NCBI RefSeq assembly: GCF_000321225.1
Contig: NW_004450276.1
Location: 6,106,071 to 6,170,070, forward strand
Direction: 5' to 3'
DNA from: Odobenus rosmarus divergens
Lineage: Eukaryota > Chordata > Mammalia > Carnivora > Odobenidae
Length of the DNA: 64,000 nt
Position numbers and translations under genes: made by a program. This document shows positions 22,560 to 33,498 of this stretch, piece after piece. Below the pieces are notes generated by a model, which saw nothing but the letters and a program-made list of their open reading frames with translations, was not told the origin of the DNA and did not search any database. The number at the start of each line of letters is the position of its first letter. Position 1 is the stretch's first letter.

Positions 22560-23114
22560 TTGTTTTTAATAATTTTCTTCCTCTGTACCACCTGCTAAAT
22601 CTAAGGGAAGTGAAAAAAAAAAAGGATAAATTTTTCTACTAGAGCTTCCTTCTTTAGAATTGAGTTTGTTAACATTGAAATCATAGAAGTAGAAAACATT
22701 TTAAGTTTGCATCAAACTGAGTAAAGTATGTTTTATTTCCCCATCAGTCTTCAGTTAGATTGAGAACTACCTCTAGGCAAAAGACCAGTTTTGCCTAACT
22801 CAGAGACAGTTCTACTCTCCTTTGGTCTCCCTGAACTCTCTCCCCCTTTTCTTTCCCTTCTCCCAGGTCAGATATTACAAGTTTTCTATTATACTCTGTT
22901 CACAACCACCCCCAGAAACATGTCATATACCCAGGGCATTTTTCAAACTACCTCACCTATGTTCCCATTGGAACATAATGACCCTAACTTCTCCTCCTTC
23001 TAGAGTGTGCTATTCATTAACCTCTTTACTATTTGGCTTATAATTTCCTTTTCCGTAATCTCTGACATATTGCCTCCAGTTTCCTGCCTCAGCTGAGAAT
23101 GTGCCCTTCTTTTA
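22560..23114. other. no gene recognised
   Basis: Low-copy sequence. Short open frames around 22790-23043 show no family resemblance and no start context worth calling. Confidence 0.4.
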
Positions 23115-23205
23115 CTTATAAAACTTCAACGACATTACTGACCAAAAGAATAAATTCCAAACTTCCTAGCCCAGAATTTTAGGTTCTTTATAAGCCATCC
23201 TCAAG
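23115..23205 (+). mobile_element. L2 fragment
   Basis: 'TAAAACTTCAACGACATTAC' followed by 'AATTCCAAACTTCCTAGCCC' fits the L2 ORF end region. Short and diverged. Confidence 0.5.
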
Positions 23206-23284
23206 AAAACTTGTTATTGCTGTAAGTCAATATAGTAGATCCTTGACATTAATTAGATATACTTCAATCATTTTTAGTTTAACC

Positions 23285-23738
23285 CCATTTTATTTTTTTA
23301 ATTTTAATTCTAGTATAGTTAGCCTACAGTTTTATGTTAGTTTCAGGTGTACAGTGTAGCGATTCAACAACACTATACATTACTCAGTGCTCATCACAGT
23401 AAGTGTATTCTTAATCCCCTTCACCTATTTCTCCTATCACCCACCAAACCCCCACTGGTAACCATCAGTTTATTCTCTATAGTTAAGAGTTTGGTTTTTT
23501 GTTTGTCTCCTTTTGTCTTTCTTTCTTTGTTTTGTTTCTTAAATTCCACACATGAGTGAAATCATATGGTATTTGTCTTTGTCTACCTGACTTATTTCAC
23601 TTAGAATTATACCCTCTAGATCCATCCATGTGGATGCAAATGGCAAGATCTCATTCTTTTTTATGGCTGAATAATATTCCACTGTGTGTGTGTGTGTGTG
23701 TGTGTGTCTTCTTTATCCATTCATCTATCAATGAATAA
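23285..23738 (-). mobile_element. 5'-truncated L1, 3' end
   Basis: Reverse L1 3' UTR and the end of ORF2 ('TATTTCACTTAGAATTATAC', 'GATGCAAATGGCAAGATCTC'). Includes a (TG)n run at 23693-23707 where the L1 normally has TATATA. Confidence 0.88.
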
Positions 23739-23739
23739 T

Positions 23740-24160
23740 AATAATAGAGAATCCTATGTGGCAATTTATGGCAATAAGAAGTCACAGAGATGACTCAAGG
23801 AAAATATAAAGTATCAAAATTGATTCCAAAGGTGACAGAAAACCAGGTTACACCAAGTATAGAAAACACTGAAGGATGATAAAGATAGGATTTTCAAAAC
23901 AAAGTCATTTGTATCACATGGTTTTATAGATGAAATAAAGAAAATCTTTAAGAAACAGATCTTTAATAATTCCTAATGCCATTCCAGAGCATAGTTAAAG
24001 GTGAATATTTTTCTAGTATGTTACATGAGCAATACACAAAGACATCTATAAGAAAACATCTATACACACAAAAAAAGCTGTATCTTTTTAGAATTGAAGA
24101 AACCTTCCCTGGCTTGAAAAAGACTATTTGTCAATCTAGAAACTAACTGCAAGCACATCC
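23740..24160. other. no gene or repeat recognised
   Basis: AT-rich. May be the degraded 5' part of the old L1 that follows. Confidence 0.4.
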
Positions 24161-24497
24161 TGGAAGCATTCCCATTAGTGTAAGAAAAATACATGAATTC
24201 CTACTATGTCTTCTCCATTTAACATTGTTTCAGAATCCTAGGTGATATGATTTTAAAACAAAAATCACAAGATTAGTAAACATTTGGAAGGAAGAGATGA
24301 ACATACCCTTATTTTTTATGATATTGTTGGCCACCTAGAAAATCCAAAACAATTAACTAAAAAATAATTTGAATTAATCTGAAAGTTTAGCAAAATATAA
24401 GGTAAATATAGAGAAAACAACAATAACCAGTGACTATGTAATTATTATTTTATTTATTTGTTTTTGTTTCAAGTTTTTATTTAAGTTCTAGTTAGTT

Positions 24498-24715
24498 GGG
24501 GCGCCTGGGTGGCTCAGTCAGTTAAGCATCTGACTTGATTTCGGCTCAGGTCATGATCTCATGGTTGTGGGATTGAGCCCCTTGTCCAGCTCTGCGCTCA
24601 GCAGGGAGTCTACTTCTCTCCCTCTCCCTCTGAACTGCTCCTGCTTGCTCACTGGCAATTTCTCTCTCTCAAATAAATAAATCTTTTAAAGAAAGAAATT
24701 AGAAATTCTAGTTAG
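24498..24715 (+). mobile_element. SINEC in the twin-primed L1
   Basis: Duplication TTCTAGTTAGTT at 24486-24497 and 24716-24727. Confidence 0.93.
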
Positions 24716-25200
24716 TTAACATATAGTATCATATTGGTTTCAGGTGTAGGACTCAGTGATTTACCACTTACATATAACTCCCAGTGCTCATCACAACAAG
24801 TGCCCCAATACCCACCACCCATGGAGCCCATCCCCCACGTCCCTCCCTCCATCAACCCTCAGTTTGTCCTCTATAGTTAACAGCCTCTTATGGTTTGCCT
24901 CCATCTTTTTTTTTTTTACTTCCTTTACCTATGTTCCTCAAGAAATTTTGTTTCTTAAATTGCACATATGAGTAAGATCATATGGCATTTGTCTTTCTCT
25001 TGACTTATTTCACTTAGTATTATACTCTCTAGCTCCAACCACGTCATTGCAAATGGCAAGATTTCATTCTTTTTGATGGCTGAAAAATATTCCATTGTAT
25101 ATACACCACATCTTCTTCATCCATTTATCAGTTGATGGACATTTTGGCTCTTTTCATAATTTGGCTATTGTTGATAATGCTGCTATAAACATCAGGGTGC

Positions 25201-25371
25201 GGGGGTGGCTCAGTCAGTTAAGTGTCTGCCTTTGGTCCTGGGATAAAGCCCCATATTGGGCTCCCTGCTCAGTGGGGAGCCTGCTTCTCCCTCTCCCTCT
25301 GCTAGTCCCCCTGCTTGTGCTCTCTCCCTCTCTGTGTTAAATAAGTAAATAAAATCTTTTAAAAAAAAAAT
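25201..25371 (+). mobile_element. SINEC in the twin-primed L1
   Basis: Head shortened to GGGGGTGGCTCAGTCAGTTA and the middle of the tRNA part is reduced. Perfect duplication AAACATCAGGGTGC at 25187-25200 and 25372-25385. Confidence 0.93.
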
Positions 25372-25589
25372 AAACATCAGGGTGCATGTGCCCCTTTGAA
25401 TCAGTATTTTTGTATCCTTTGGGTAAATACCTAGTAGTGTGATTGCTGGATCATAGGGTAGTTCTATTTTTATCTTTCTGAGGAGCCTCCATTCTGTTTT
25501 CCAGAGTAGCTGCACCAGTTTGCATTCCCACCAACAGTGTAAGAGTGTTCCCCATTCTCCACAACCGGACAGCAACATGCAGAAGAATG

Positions 25590-25699
25590 CACGTACTGAA
25601 TGGAGCACTGGGTGTTATACGCAAACAATGAATCATGGAACACTACATCAAAAACTAATGATGTAATGTATGGTGATTAACATAACATAATAAAAAAAG
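25590..25699 (+). mobile_element. young L1 tail, 110 bp
   Basis: Only the last part of the carnivore L1 3' UTR ('GGAGCACTGGGTGTTATACG' to 'CATAACATAATAAAAAAAG'). Flanked by AGAATG (25584-25589 and 25700-25705). It sits inside the inverted part of the twin-primed L1. Confidence 0.88.
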
Positions 25700-26279
25700 A
25701 GAATGAAACGGGACCACTTTCTTATACCATATAGAAAAATAAATTCAAAATGAGTGAAAGACCTAAATGTGAGTTAGGAAACTATCAAAATCATAGAGGA
25801 GAACACAGGCAGAAACCTCTTTGACATCAGCCATAGCAACTTGTTACTAGACACATCTCCAAAGGCAAGGGAAACAAAAGCAAAAATGAACTATTGCTAC
25901 TTCATCAGGATAAAAAGATTCCGCACAGCAAAGGAAATAACAAAATTATAAGACAAGCCACAGAATGGGAGAAGATACTTACAAATGACATATCTGATAA
26001 AGGGTTAGAATCCAAAATCTATAAAGAACTTAATCAAACTCAACACCCAAAAAACAAATAATCCAGTTAAGAAATGGGCGGAACATAGACATTTTTCCAA
26101 AGAGACATACAAATGGCTAACAGGCACGTGAAAAGATGCTCAATATCACTCATCATCAGCGAAATACAAATCAAAACTACAATGAGATAGCACCTCACAC
26201 CTGTCAGAATGACTAAAATTAACAACACAGGAAATAAGAGATGCTGGTGAGTGACTATGCAATTAAAAGTAGATCCTAT

Positions 26280-26490
26280 TTGGGGGGTGCCTGGGTGGCT
26301 CAGTCAGTTAAGCGTCTGACTCTTGGTTTTGGCTCAGGTCATGATCTCAGGGTCCTAAGATTGAGCCCCCCATTAGGCTCTGTGCTCAGCAGGGAGCCTG
26401 CTTCAGGACCTCTCTCTGTCTGCCCCTTCCCCCCTTGCTCACACTCTCTCTGTCTCTCTCTAAAATAAATAAATAAATCTTAAAAAAAAA
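26280..26490 (+). mobile_element. SINEC
   Basis: Duplication TAAAAGTAGATCCTAT (26264-26279) and TAAAAGTAGACCCTAC (26491-26506). Its target starts at the right duplication of the neighbouring L1. Confidence 0.93.
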
Positions 26491-26755
26491 TAAAAGTAGA
26501 CCCTACTCAAAATAAGAAAGTAGTTTTTCAAAAATACCTAGGGTTAAATTTAATAATAAATATATAAGAGCTTTGAGAGGATAACTAAAACCTTCTTGAA
26601 CAACATAAAAACACTAGAATACTTGACAAAATATTGCTGTTGCTGTATTAGAAAACTTAAAATGGTAAATATACCAGTGTTCCCCATATTAACATGTAAT
26701 TCAGCAAAATGGAATCAAAATTCCACTGGAGTTTTTTAATTATTAGATTGATTCT

Positions 26756-26921
26756 TTTTTAGGGGGAAGGGGCAGGGGGGAGAGGGGAAGAGAGAGAATC
26801 TTAAGCAGGCTCCCCTAGCATGGAGCCCAATGCAGGGCTCAATCTCACGACCCTGAGATCATGACCTGAGCCAAAATCAAAAGTCAGACACTTAACTGTC
26901 TGAGCCACCCAGGTGCCCCTC
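26756..26921 (-). mobile_element. SINEC
   Basis: Reverse element with a G-rich (reversed CT-rich) middle; duplication TTAGATTGATTCT at 26743-26755 and 26922-26934. Confidence 0.93.
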
Positions 26922-27469
26922 TTAGATTGATTCTAAAGTTCAATTGGAAGAGCAAATAGCTGGGAACATTTGGGATAAGTATAATCTGTTATCAAAATGT
27001 AGTCCAAAGCCATTCTAGTAAAAACAATGTGATACAGGAAAACTTTTTCAATGGAAAAAAAATGTGATCAGGAATAGATGCACACATATATATGAATATT
27101 ACAATATAAAAGAAACATTTCAAATTAGTGAGAAAAAATGGTCAATAAATGGGGATGGAACAATTCACTACTTGTAAAAAAATGGAATTGCCTGAGTTAA
27201 AGAGTTAAAAGCCAGAGAGAAGTGAAACCACAAAGGCATTTGGGAAAAACTTAAATTGTCTTTATATGGTAGCAGAAGGAAAAAGTCATTCCAAAACAAA
27301 AGCAAAGGAGAATACTATGAGTAAAGAGAGTGAAAAAACTGACTACCCAAAAAGGGTGATATTTTTTCTTCCTTATATTTTTTAGCTTTTTTTCAATATT
27401 TCTATAAAACATATTACTTGTATAGTCAGAAAACTGCTATTAAATTAAAAAAATTAAACTAAAGAGTAT

Positions 27470-29464
27470 AACAAAGAAATGTGCCTGAAATGTGCTACCC
27501 TACCTCACCACAGAGTCAGCCAAGGGTCTAGCCATGGGGCAAAATCTCTCATAATGTCTTTTCACAATTATAATTTATCACATGTGCACATACTTATTTA
27601 ATACTTATCTCACCACCCCCTCCTACTCAAATCCACCAGCCCTTCTTAACCAGGGTTAAGAGGGAGAATTAGTTCCCAATACCCTAGAGCCTCCACTGTC
27701 AGTAATGAAGTAACTTATCTAAGCATCTAGAATGGTACTAGTTACAGGCCAGCCTTGAAAGGGTTGAGAATGTGTTCTGTAGTTCAGAGCAGAAACCATG
27801 TTTAAAAAAGGCATAGAGTAGACCCTAAGTTCTACTTAAGCCCAAGGGCAGGAAATCCATCTCTTTTTTTCTGGGCTTGTGCTTTCTGCCTGGCACTGTG
27901 TATAATATTTAGGAGGTGCTCAGTCAATTAATATTTGCTAAGCACTCTATCAGATCCATATCTGCTCAAAAAGAATCCTTCCATTTGAAGCAAAGCAGAA
28001 CCCACTTGGGAACAAAGCAGGTGAATTCTTACTTTGTGCATTCTTTTATTTCGGGGACAAAGATATTATGAAGAAGTTTGAAAATACTGGGCATTTGGAT
28101 CCCATAGGCAGTCAACTCAATTAACTGGAATCCAGGGGGAAACATGAATTTGTATCACTGAAACAAGAAAATTGTATCTACCAATGCTCAAGCTTTAGAA
28201 CATAGTATCAGCCAAACAGGTAGTAAATATACTATGTGGTTGCTTTCTAGCCTAGGTATGGTGAACAACAACACAAAAAGAATGTATGAGCCATAATTTT
28301 GAGCAATTTCCCTTGTTTTCTAAGTACTCAATGTGCTTAAGCTAATTAGTGCAAATAAACCAAAAATCCCCACCTAATTACAACTGGGAATTAGGTAAAG
28401 CATCTCAAATAAGCTGTTGACATGCTTTATTTTGGTAACATTATTTCTCCTATGAGGCTGGAAATATAGTTCAATAAATTATTTACAAAAATCTTATTTA
28501 TACCATAATGGTCACAGTGAAGACTTGATAATCTAATATCCTGACCTTAGTGCTTCACACACTTGGCATTATTAATGGAGACCTTTTCCTCCTTGTGTTA
28601 TAACAACTTCCTCATTCATCACACACTCTTGCCGCCATTATTCACTCTTTCTTTCTTGTTTAAATGTGTTGTTAAGGATCAATCATTCTGCAAGTTTCCA
28701 GTATTATGTTTTACATTCTTCTCCATTAAATCCAAAAAGGAAATAATTACCTGAGGACAAAGCCCTGTGATGTCCAGCGGATGCACCTTTCAGTTCTATT
28801 AACATTCTCCTAGGTATCTGAGCACATGCTGTTCTATGGGGTTTCTAAGGCCACACTAATCAGTCTTTGTCTTTAACTTTGCATTTCTATTACAGGAGGA
28901 AAGTGTGTGTGTGCGTGTGTGTGTGTGCGCGCGTGCGCATGCACAGGCGTGTACATTCTCATCTGTAATTCAACATACTAGCAGGATAAGACAACCAAGT
29001 ATAAATCTATATATATTCTATAGAACATCAGACTGAACATTAACCACTATCAATTGAAGACCAAAAGAAGGTTCTTTTTATAGTATACAAGTAAAACCTT
29101 TCTGCTGAAATTACCATTTTTCAAACTACCATGTGCAACAAGGTGGTCATTTAGAAAAAAAAACTATCTTCCAAACCTAAGCAGTTTATATAGTGCTGCC
29201 CTTAATTATATATCCTCTAGGCTTGGTTTTTGAAACCTGAACCAACTGGAGTGTGCCTGGTCATGAGACAGCTGAGCTAATCTAGAGAGGGCCAAATAAA
29301 GAAAACAAACAAATAAAACAAAACAAAATTCCAGGCTGAGGATGAACCAGCATACTTGGAGGTGGTTACTGTGTCTTCTGTGATTTAGGCCCTAGTACCT
29401 ACTTTGTTTCATTGAACACCACTTCTCTGCCATCTTGCAGACAAACAATTGGGAGACTACACAA
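27470..29464. other. no gene recognised; low-copy sequence
   Basis: The longest stretch in the left half without clear repeats, apart from a GT repeat at 28903. Open frames such as 28563-28754 have no supporting features. Confidence 0.5.
28903..28952 (+). repeat. (GT)n microsatellite with GCGCGCGTGCGC core
   Basis: Alternating purine-pyrimidine tract of about 50 bases, GT units merging into GCGCGCGTGCGCATGCAC. Confidence 0.9.
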
Positions 29465-29607
29465 GCAGTTGAGAGGCTAGGTGTCAGAGTTAGACACACC
29501 TCGATCTGGATCCCAGATGGTCCATTTCCTAGCTGGGTGATCTAAAAAAACCTCTTAACCTCCCCAAGTCTCAGATTCCTCAACTGTGAAATGCTGTATA
29601 ACAATAC
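29465..29607 (+). mobile_element. MIR SINE, core region
   Basis: Follows the MIR consensus: 'GTGTCAGAGTTAGACACACC', 'CTAGCTGGGTGATCT', 'AACCTCCCCAAGTCTCAG', 'TTCCTCAACTGTGAAATG'. Old and diverged. Confidence 0.82.
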
Positions 29608-29821
29608 CAACTTTTCTGTGATGTAAGGAAGAGGCAGGAGAACAGGTTGATGAAGAACAGGCATTAAATATGGGTTATGGTCCTAGACTTTGTTTCAGGT
29701 GGTGGGATCACAGGTATTTATTACATTATTAAAAGTCAATAATTAAATAACAAACATGAATCATGAATGAGCCAAGGATTATATTTGCATCATTTCTGTG
29801 CATTGAGATCCTAACAATATT

Positions 29822-29915
29822 TATAATAGTAATAACAATAACAGTAATACTTGTTTTGTAGGATTGTTGTCAGATTTAAGAAACATATGTGGAATGTTTA
29901 GCACATTGGCTCATT
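29822..29915 (+). mobile_element. MIR SINE, 3' part
   Basis: 'GGATTGTTGTCAGATTTAAG' and 'GTTTAGCACATTGGC' match the MIR 3' region. Probably the rest of the MIR at 29465, separated by about 210 bases. Confidence 0.65.
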
Positions 29916-30148
29916 TTCACTGTTCTAGAAAGAAAACTGCAATTACTATGATGGGGGTGAGTGGCAGTGGTGGGTGAGAAGGAAAAATAGAACTTCTTAA
30001 AAAGTACACTGAGGAAATGATGATGTCTCATAAAGAATGATCCTTTTCTATTTACTGACCTAACATTCAGGAAATTGAAATTTTATCTAAATGACAAGAC
30101 TCCCCCTCAGAAACTAGATTCTTAACTAAGATCGTTTTATTTTATTAT

Positions 30149-30347
30149 TATTATTATTATTTCTTTAGAGAAAGAGCATACACAAGTGGGGGGGTGCAGA
30201 GGGAGAGGGGGAAAGAGAATCTCAAGCAGACTCCCCACTGAGCAGGGAACCCAGCTGAGCAGGGCTCCAATCCCACAACCCTGAGATCATAACCTGAGCC
30301 AAAATCAAGAGTCAGATGCTTAACCAACTGAGCCACTCAGGCAGCCC
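30149..30347 (-). mobile_element. SINEC, 'GACTCTTGATTTTGG' variant
   Basis: Reverse element preceded by (ATT)n; ends GCCACTCAGGCAGCCC. I could not find a convincing duplication. Confidence 0.88.
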
Positions 30348-30664
30348 AACAGACCATTTTAAAATGATTCTGCAGGATACATCACCTACAGTTACAACAC
30401 AATTTAAATTGTTGCTTGTTTATTTTTTATTAAAGCATGCTCTTGCCTTCAAGAAGCTTACATTTTTCAGGGCAGAGGATGAAACAGTCCTACAACATGG
30501 AACAATTACAAAACTAGAACTAAAATGTGTGATATGAATGACAGTTTCTTCAAGGAGTCCAGACAAAAGAGATGGCTTCCTAGAATAAGGAGCTGAGCTT
30601 CAACAGGGTGGGATTTGAAAATGTGGTAAAAGTTGGGTGGAGCACAATCCCACTTTTATTTTTT

Positions 30665-31047
30665 AAAATTTTTTATTTAAATTCAATTTAATTAACATGT
30701 ATTATTAGTTTCAGAGGTAGAATTCAGTGATTCATCAGTTGCATACAACACCCAGTGCTCATTCCATCAAGTGCCCTCCTCAATGCCCATCACCCAGTTA
30801 CCCCATCCCCTCACCCCTCCAGTAACCCTCAGTTTGTTCCTTATAGTTAAGAGTCTCTTATGGTTTGCGTCCCTCTCTCTTTTCCTCTTATTTTATTTTT
30901 CCTTCCCTTCCCCTATGTTCATCTGTTTTGTTTCTTAAATTCCACATATGAGTGAAATCATATGGTATTTGTCTTTCTCTAACTGACTTATTTCACTTAG
31001 CATAATAGCCTCTAGTTCCATCCACGTCATTGCAAATGGCAAGATTT
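30665..31047 (-). mobile_element. 5'-truncated L1, 3' end
   Basis: Reverse L1 3' UTR and the last ORF2 codons. Flanked by a perfect 21-base duplication starting ACAATCCCACTTTTATTTT (30644-30664 and 31048-31068). Confidence 0.94.
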
Positions 31048-31076
31048 ACAATCCCACTTTTATTTTTTCTAATTTT

Positions 31077-31201
31077 TAAAAAAGATTTTATTTATTTATT
31101 TGACAGAGAGAGAGAGCCCACAAGCAGAGGGAGTGGCAGGGCGAGGGAGAAGCAGGCTCCCACAGAGCGGAGAGCCCGATGTGGGGCTCGATCCCATGAC
31201 C
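31077..31201 (-). mobile_element. SINEC, 5'-truncated
   Basis: Tail and CT-rich middle present; the tRNA-like head is missing after GCTCGATCCCATGAC, where the sequence changes abruptly. Confidence 0.88.
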
Positions 31202-31739
31202 TGGTAGTTCAATAGTACAAAAAAATTATGTGAATAACAAATAATAAATTAATTTTCCTTCTACTTTGAAATTCTAAGATCTTCTTACATAATTTTACTT
31301 ACTTTAATAAATAATCATCCTAGAAAATACATATTGTACTAAAATATAGATAGTGTAAATATTCAGAAAAGGATAGCAATGCTTTTAAAAAATTTGCTTG
31401 TGGAAAAGCTTTATAGAAACTACTCTAAAACCTGAAATACTAATATAGAAAAAAGCTGGTAAGGATTTGATTGAAACACATAAAATTGTGAAGGATACAG
31501 TATAAACTGACTTAGATGATTCAACTTTTTACGCCCCCCACAACCAAGGCCAAAAAGAGTTTCAATGAAATTTAAAAAGTAGTAACTTCAGTAAAGGAAA
31601 AAGTACAGAAAAACTACACAGAGTAGAAGAATTGCCTCTCAAATCTCCCAGCATGAAAAACCATACAAACAAGTTTATTTAACTCAAAATAGTGTGCTAT
31701 TTTGAAAAGCAGGTAATATTTAACTAATGTTAACAAATA
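31202..31739. other. no gene or repeat recognised
   Basis: AT-rich sequence with no sustained frame. Confidence 0.45.
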
Positions 31740-32090
31740 TATATTCATCAAATATGTATTACACTCTTGTGAATGAGACAAAGTCTCTTCTTTTATTGAG
31801 CTTACGTTCTACTGGGAGAGACAGAGAACAAACAAGAACCAAATAAATCATATAATTTCAGATTGTGATAACAGTGCTGTGAAGAAAATAGACCAAGAAG
31901 CAAGATACAGAATGACTGGGGATGTGGTGAAGTGTGATGCAGTTTGAGACACTGTGGTCAGAGAAAACTTCTCTGAGGTTATATTTGAGCATAGATCTGA
32001 GTGATAAGGAGAAATCAGCCATGTGAACATCTAGGGGTGCAATTTTCCAGGCTAGGGGTAACAGGTATAAAGGTCCCATGGTAAGATGAA
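31740..32090 (-). mobile_element. L2 element, 3' part
   Basis: Reverse L2 words: 'TTGAGCTTACGTTCTACTGG', 'GGTCAGAGAAAACTTCTCTG', 'CATGTGAACATCTAGGGG'. Diverged, as expected for this ancient family. Confidence 0.65.
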
Positions 32091-32100
32091 CAGAAAAACA

Positions 32101-32150
32101 GGGATGGGGTGGGAGGGTGGGTGGATGGATGGATGAGTGGATGGATGGAC
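32101..32150 (+). repeat. (GGAT)n-like simple repeat
   Basis: GGGTGGGAGGGTGGGTGGAT followed by imperfect GGAT units. Confidence 0.88.
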
Positions 32151-32164
32151 AATTTATCTATACA

Positions 32165-32268
32165 GAACATGACACATACAGAAAACATACACAGAATGCT
32201 CCATCCGACAACAGCAGAACACACATTTTTCTCAAGTGGACATGGAACACTTTCCAGGACAGACCATT
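32165..32268 (+). mobile_element. L1 ORF2 endonuclease-region fragment
   Basis: Contains 'GACAACAGCAGAACACACAT' and 'CAAGTGGACATGGAACACTT', standard words from the endonuclease end. Abuts a reverse-strand piece that includes the same region. Confidence 0.7.
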
Positions 32269-32640
32269 TTTAATGTCTGCATTTACAGCTATAGCTTTCT
32301 CTCCTAGCACTGCTTTTGCTCATCTGATATGTTTTGGTATGTGGTGTTTTGTTCTCATTTAGCTCAAAGTATTTTCTAATTTCCCTTGTGATTTCTCCTT
32401 TGACCCATTGGTGGTTCAAGAAATGTTCAAGAACATTTCCATATATTTGTGAATTTTCCAGTTTCTCTTTTGTTATTGATTTCTAGTTTCATTCCACTGT
32501 GATCAGAAAAGATGCTTTGTATTCTTTCAATCTTTTAAAATTTACTAAGACTTATTATAGCCTAACATATGGTTAATCCTGGAGAATATACCATGTCCAC
32601 TCGAGAAAAATGTGTATTCAGCTGTTGTCATCTATTCTTA
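32268..32640 (-). mobile_element. L1 ORF2 endonuclease-region fragment, reverse
   Basis: Reverse-strand sequence running from 'AATGTCTGCATTTACAGCTA' to 'GTATTCAGCTGTTGT'. It lies left of the RT-region piece, the wrong order for a single minus-strand L1. Confidence 0.7.
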
Positions 32641-32809
32641 ATTTATTCTCTACTTTTGTCATCATGTTAGATGTTGGAATTTGTCAAATTTTTTTCCGCA
32701 TCTATTAGAGTAATTATATACTTTTCCCCCCTTGGGCTATTAATGAGATATAATATATTCATAGTTTTCCTAATATTGACTCACCCTTGCAGTCCAGGGA
32801 GGAAGCCCA

Positions 32810-33498
32810 CTTTTTTAAATTAACATACATTGTTATATTAGTTTCAAGGATACAATGAAATGATTCAACAACTCTATACATTTCCCAGTGCTCATCAAAA
32901 TAAGTGTCCTCCTTAATCCCCATCTCCTATTTCACTCATCCCTCCACCCACTTCCCCTCCAGCAACCACCAGTTTGTTCTCTCTATTTAATAGACTGGTT
33001 TTTTATTTGTCTCTTTTTCAGTTGGTTCATTTGTTTCTTAAATTCCGCATATGAGTGAAGGCATATGGTATTTGTCTTTCTCTGATTGATTTATTTCACT
33101 TAGCATTATAAACTCTAGATCCACCCATGTTGTTGCAAATGGCAAGATTCTGTTTGCTGTGGCTGAGTAAAATTCCATTTTATCTGTGCATGTATATACC
33201 ACATCTTCTTTATCCGTTCATCTGTGGATGGACACTGGGTTTACTTCCACATCTTGGCTATTGTAAATAATGCTGCAATAAACACAAGGGTGTGTATATC
33301 TTTTTGAATTAGCGTTGCTGTTTCCTTTGGGTAAATACCCAGCAGTGGAATTACCGAATGAGATGGTGATTCTATTTTTAAGCTTTTGAGGAACCTCCAT
33401 ACTGTTTCCTACAATGGCTGCACCACTGTGTATTTCCACCAACAATGCCCAAGGGTTCTTTTTATTTCCACATCCACACCAACACTTATGATTGGGTT
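32810..33498 (-). mobile_element. 5'-truncated L1 inserted in the older L1
   Basis: Reverse 3' UTR and about 300 bases of ORF2 end ('GTAAATAATGCTGCAATAAA', 'TTGGGTAAATACCCAGCAGT'). Duplication GGGAGGAAGCCCA (32797-32809) and GGGAGGAACCCA (33499-33510), with one base lost. Host L1 words join up once it is removed. Confidence 0.87.

Larger units (their letters stand above)
24445..26249 (-). mobile_element. twin-primed L1 with 5' inversion
   Basis: The direct part (24445-25566) is minus strand: A-rich tail, 3' UTR, end of ORF2. The remaining part (25567-26249) is plus strand and covers the ORF2 segment immediately upstream, ending at the point where the direct part begins. Flanked by AGTGACTATGTAATTA (24429-24444) and AGTGACTATGCAATTA (26250-26265). 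Later insertions: SINEs at 24498 and 25201 and an L1 tail at 25590. Confidence 0.9.
24160..27460 (+). mobile_element. old L1 ORF2 region hosting later insertions
   Basis: Reverse-transcriptase-region words survive ('ATGATATTGTTGGCCACCTA', 24320) and continue after the inserted block ('GATTGATTCTAAAGTTCAAT', 26922 onward). Very diverged; both ends are uncertain. Interrupted by the L1 at 24445-26249 and SINEs at 26280 and 26756. Confidence 0.5.

Noticed and set aside
25210..25608. 132-codon open frame on the minus strand
   Set aside because: It runs through L1 ORF2 C-terminal sequence and across an inserted SINE; a mosaic of dead retroposons.
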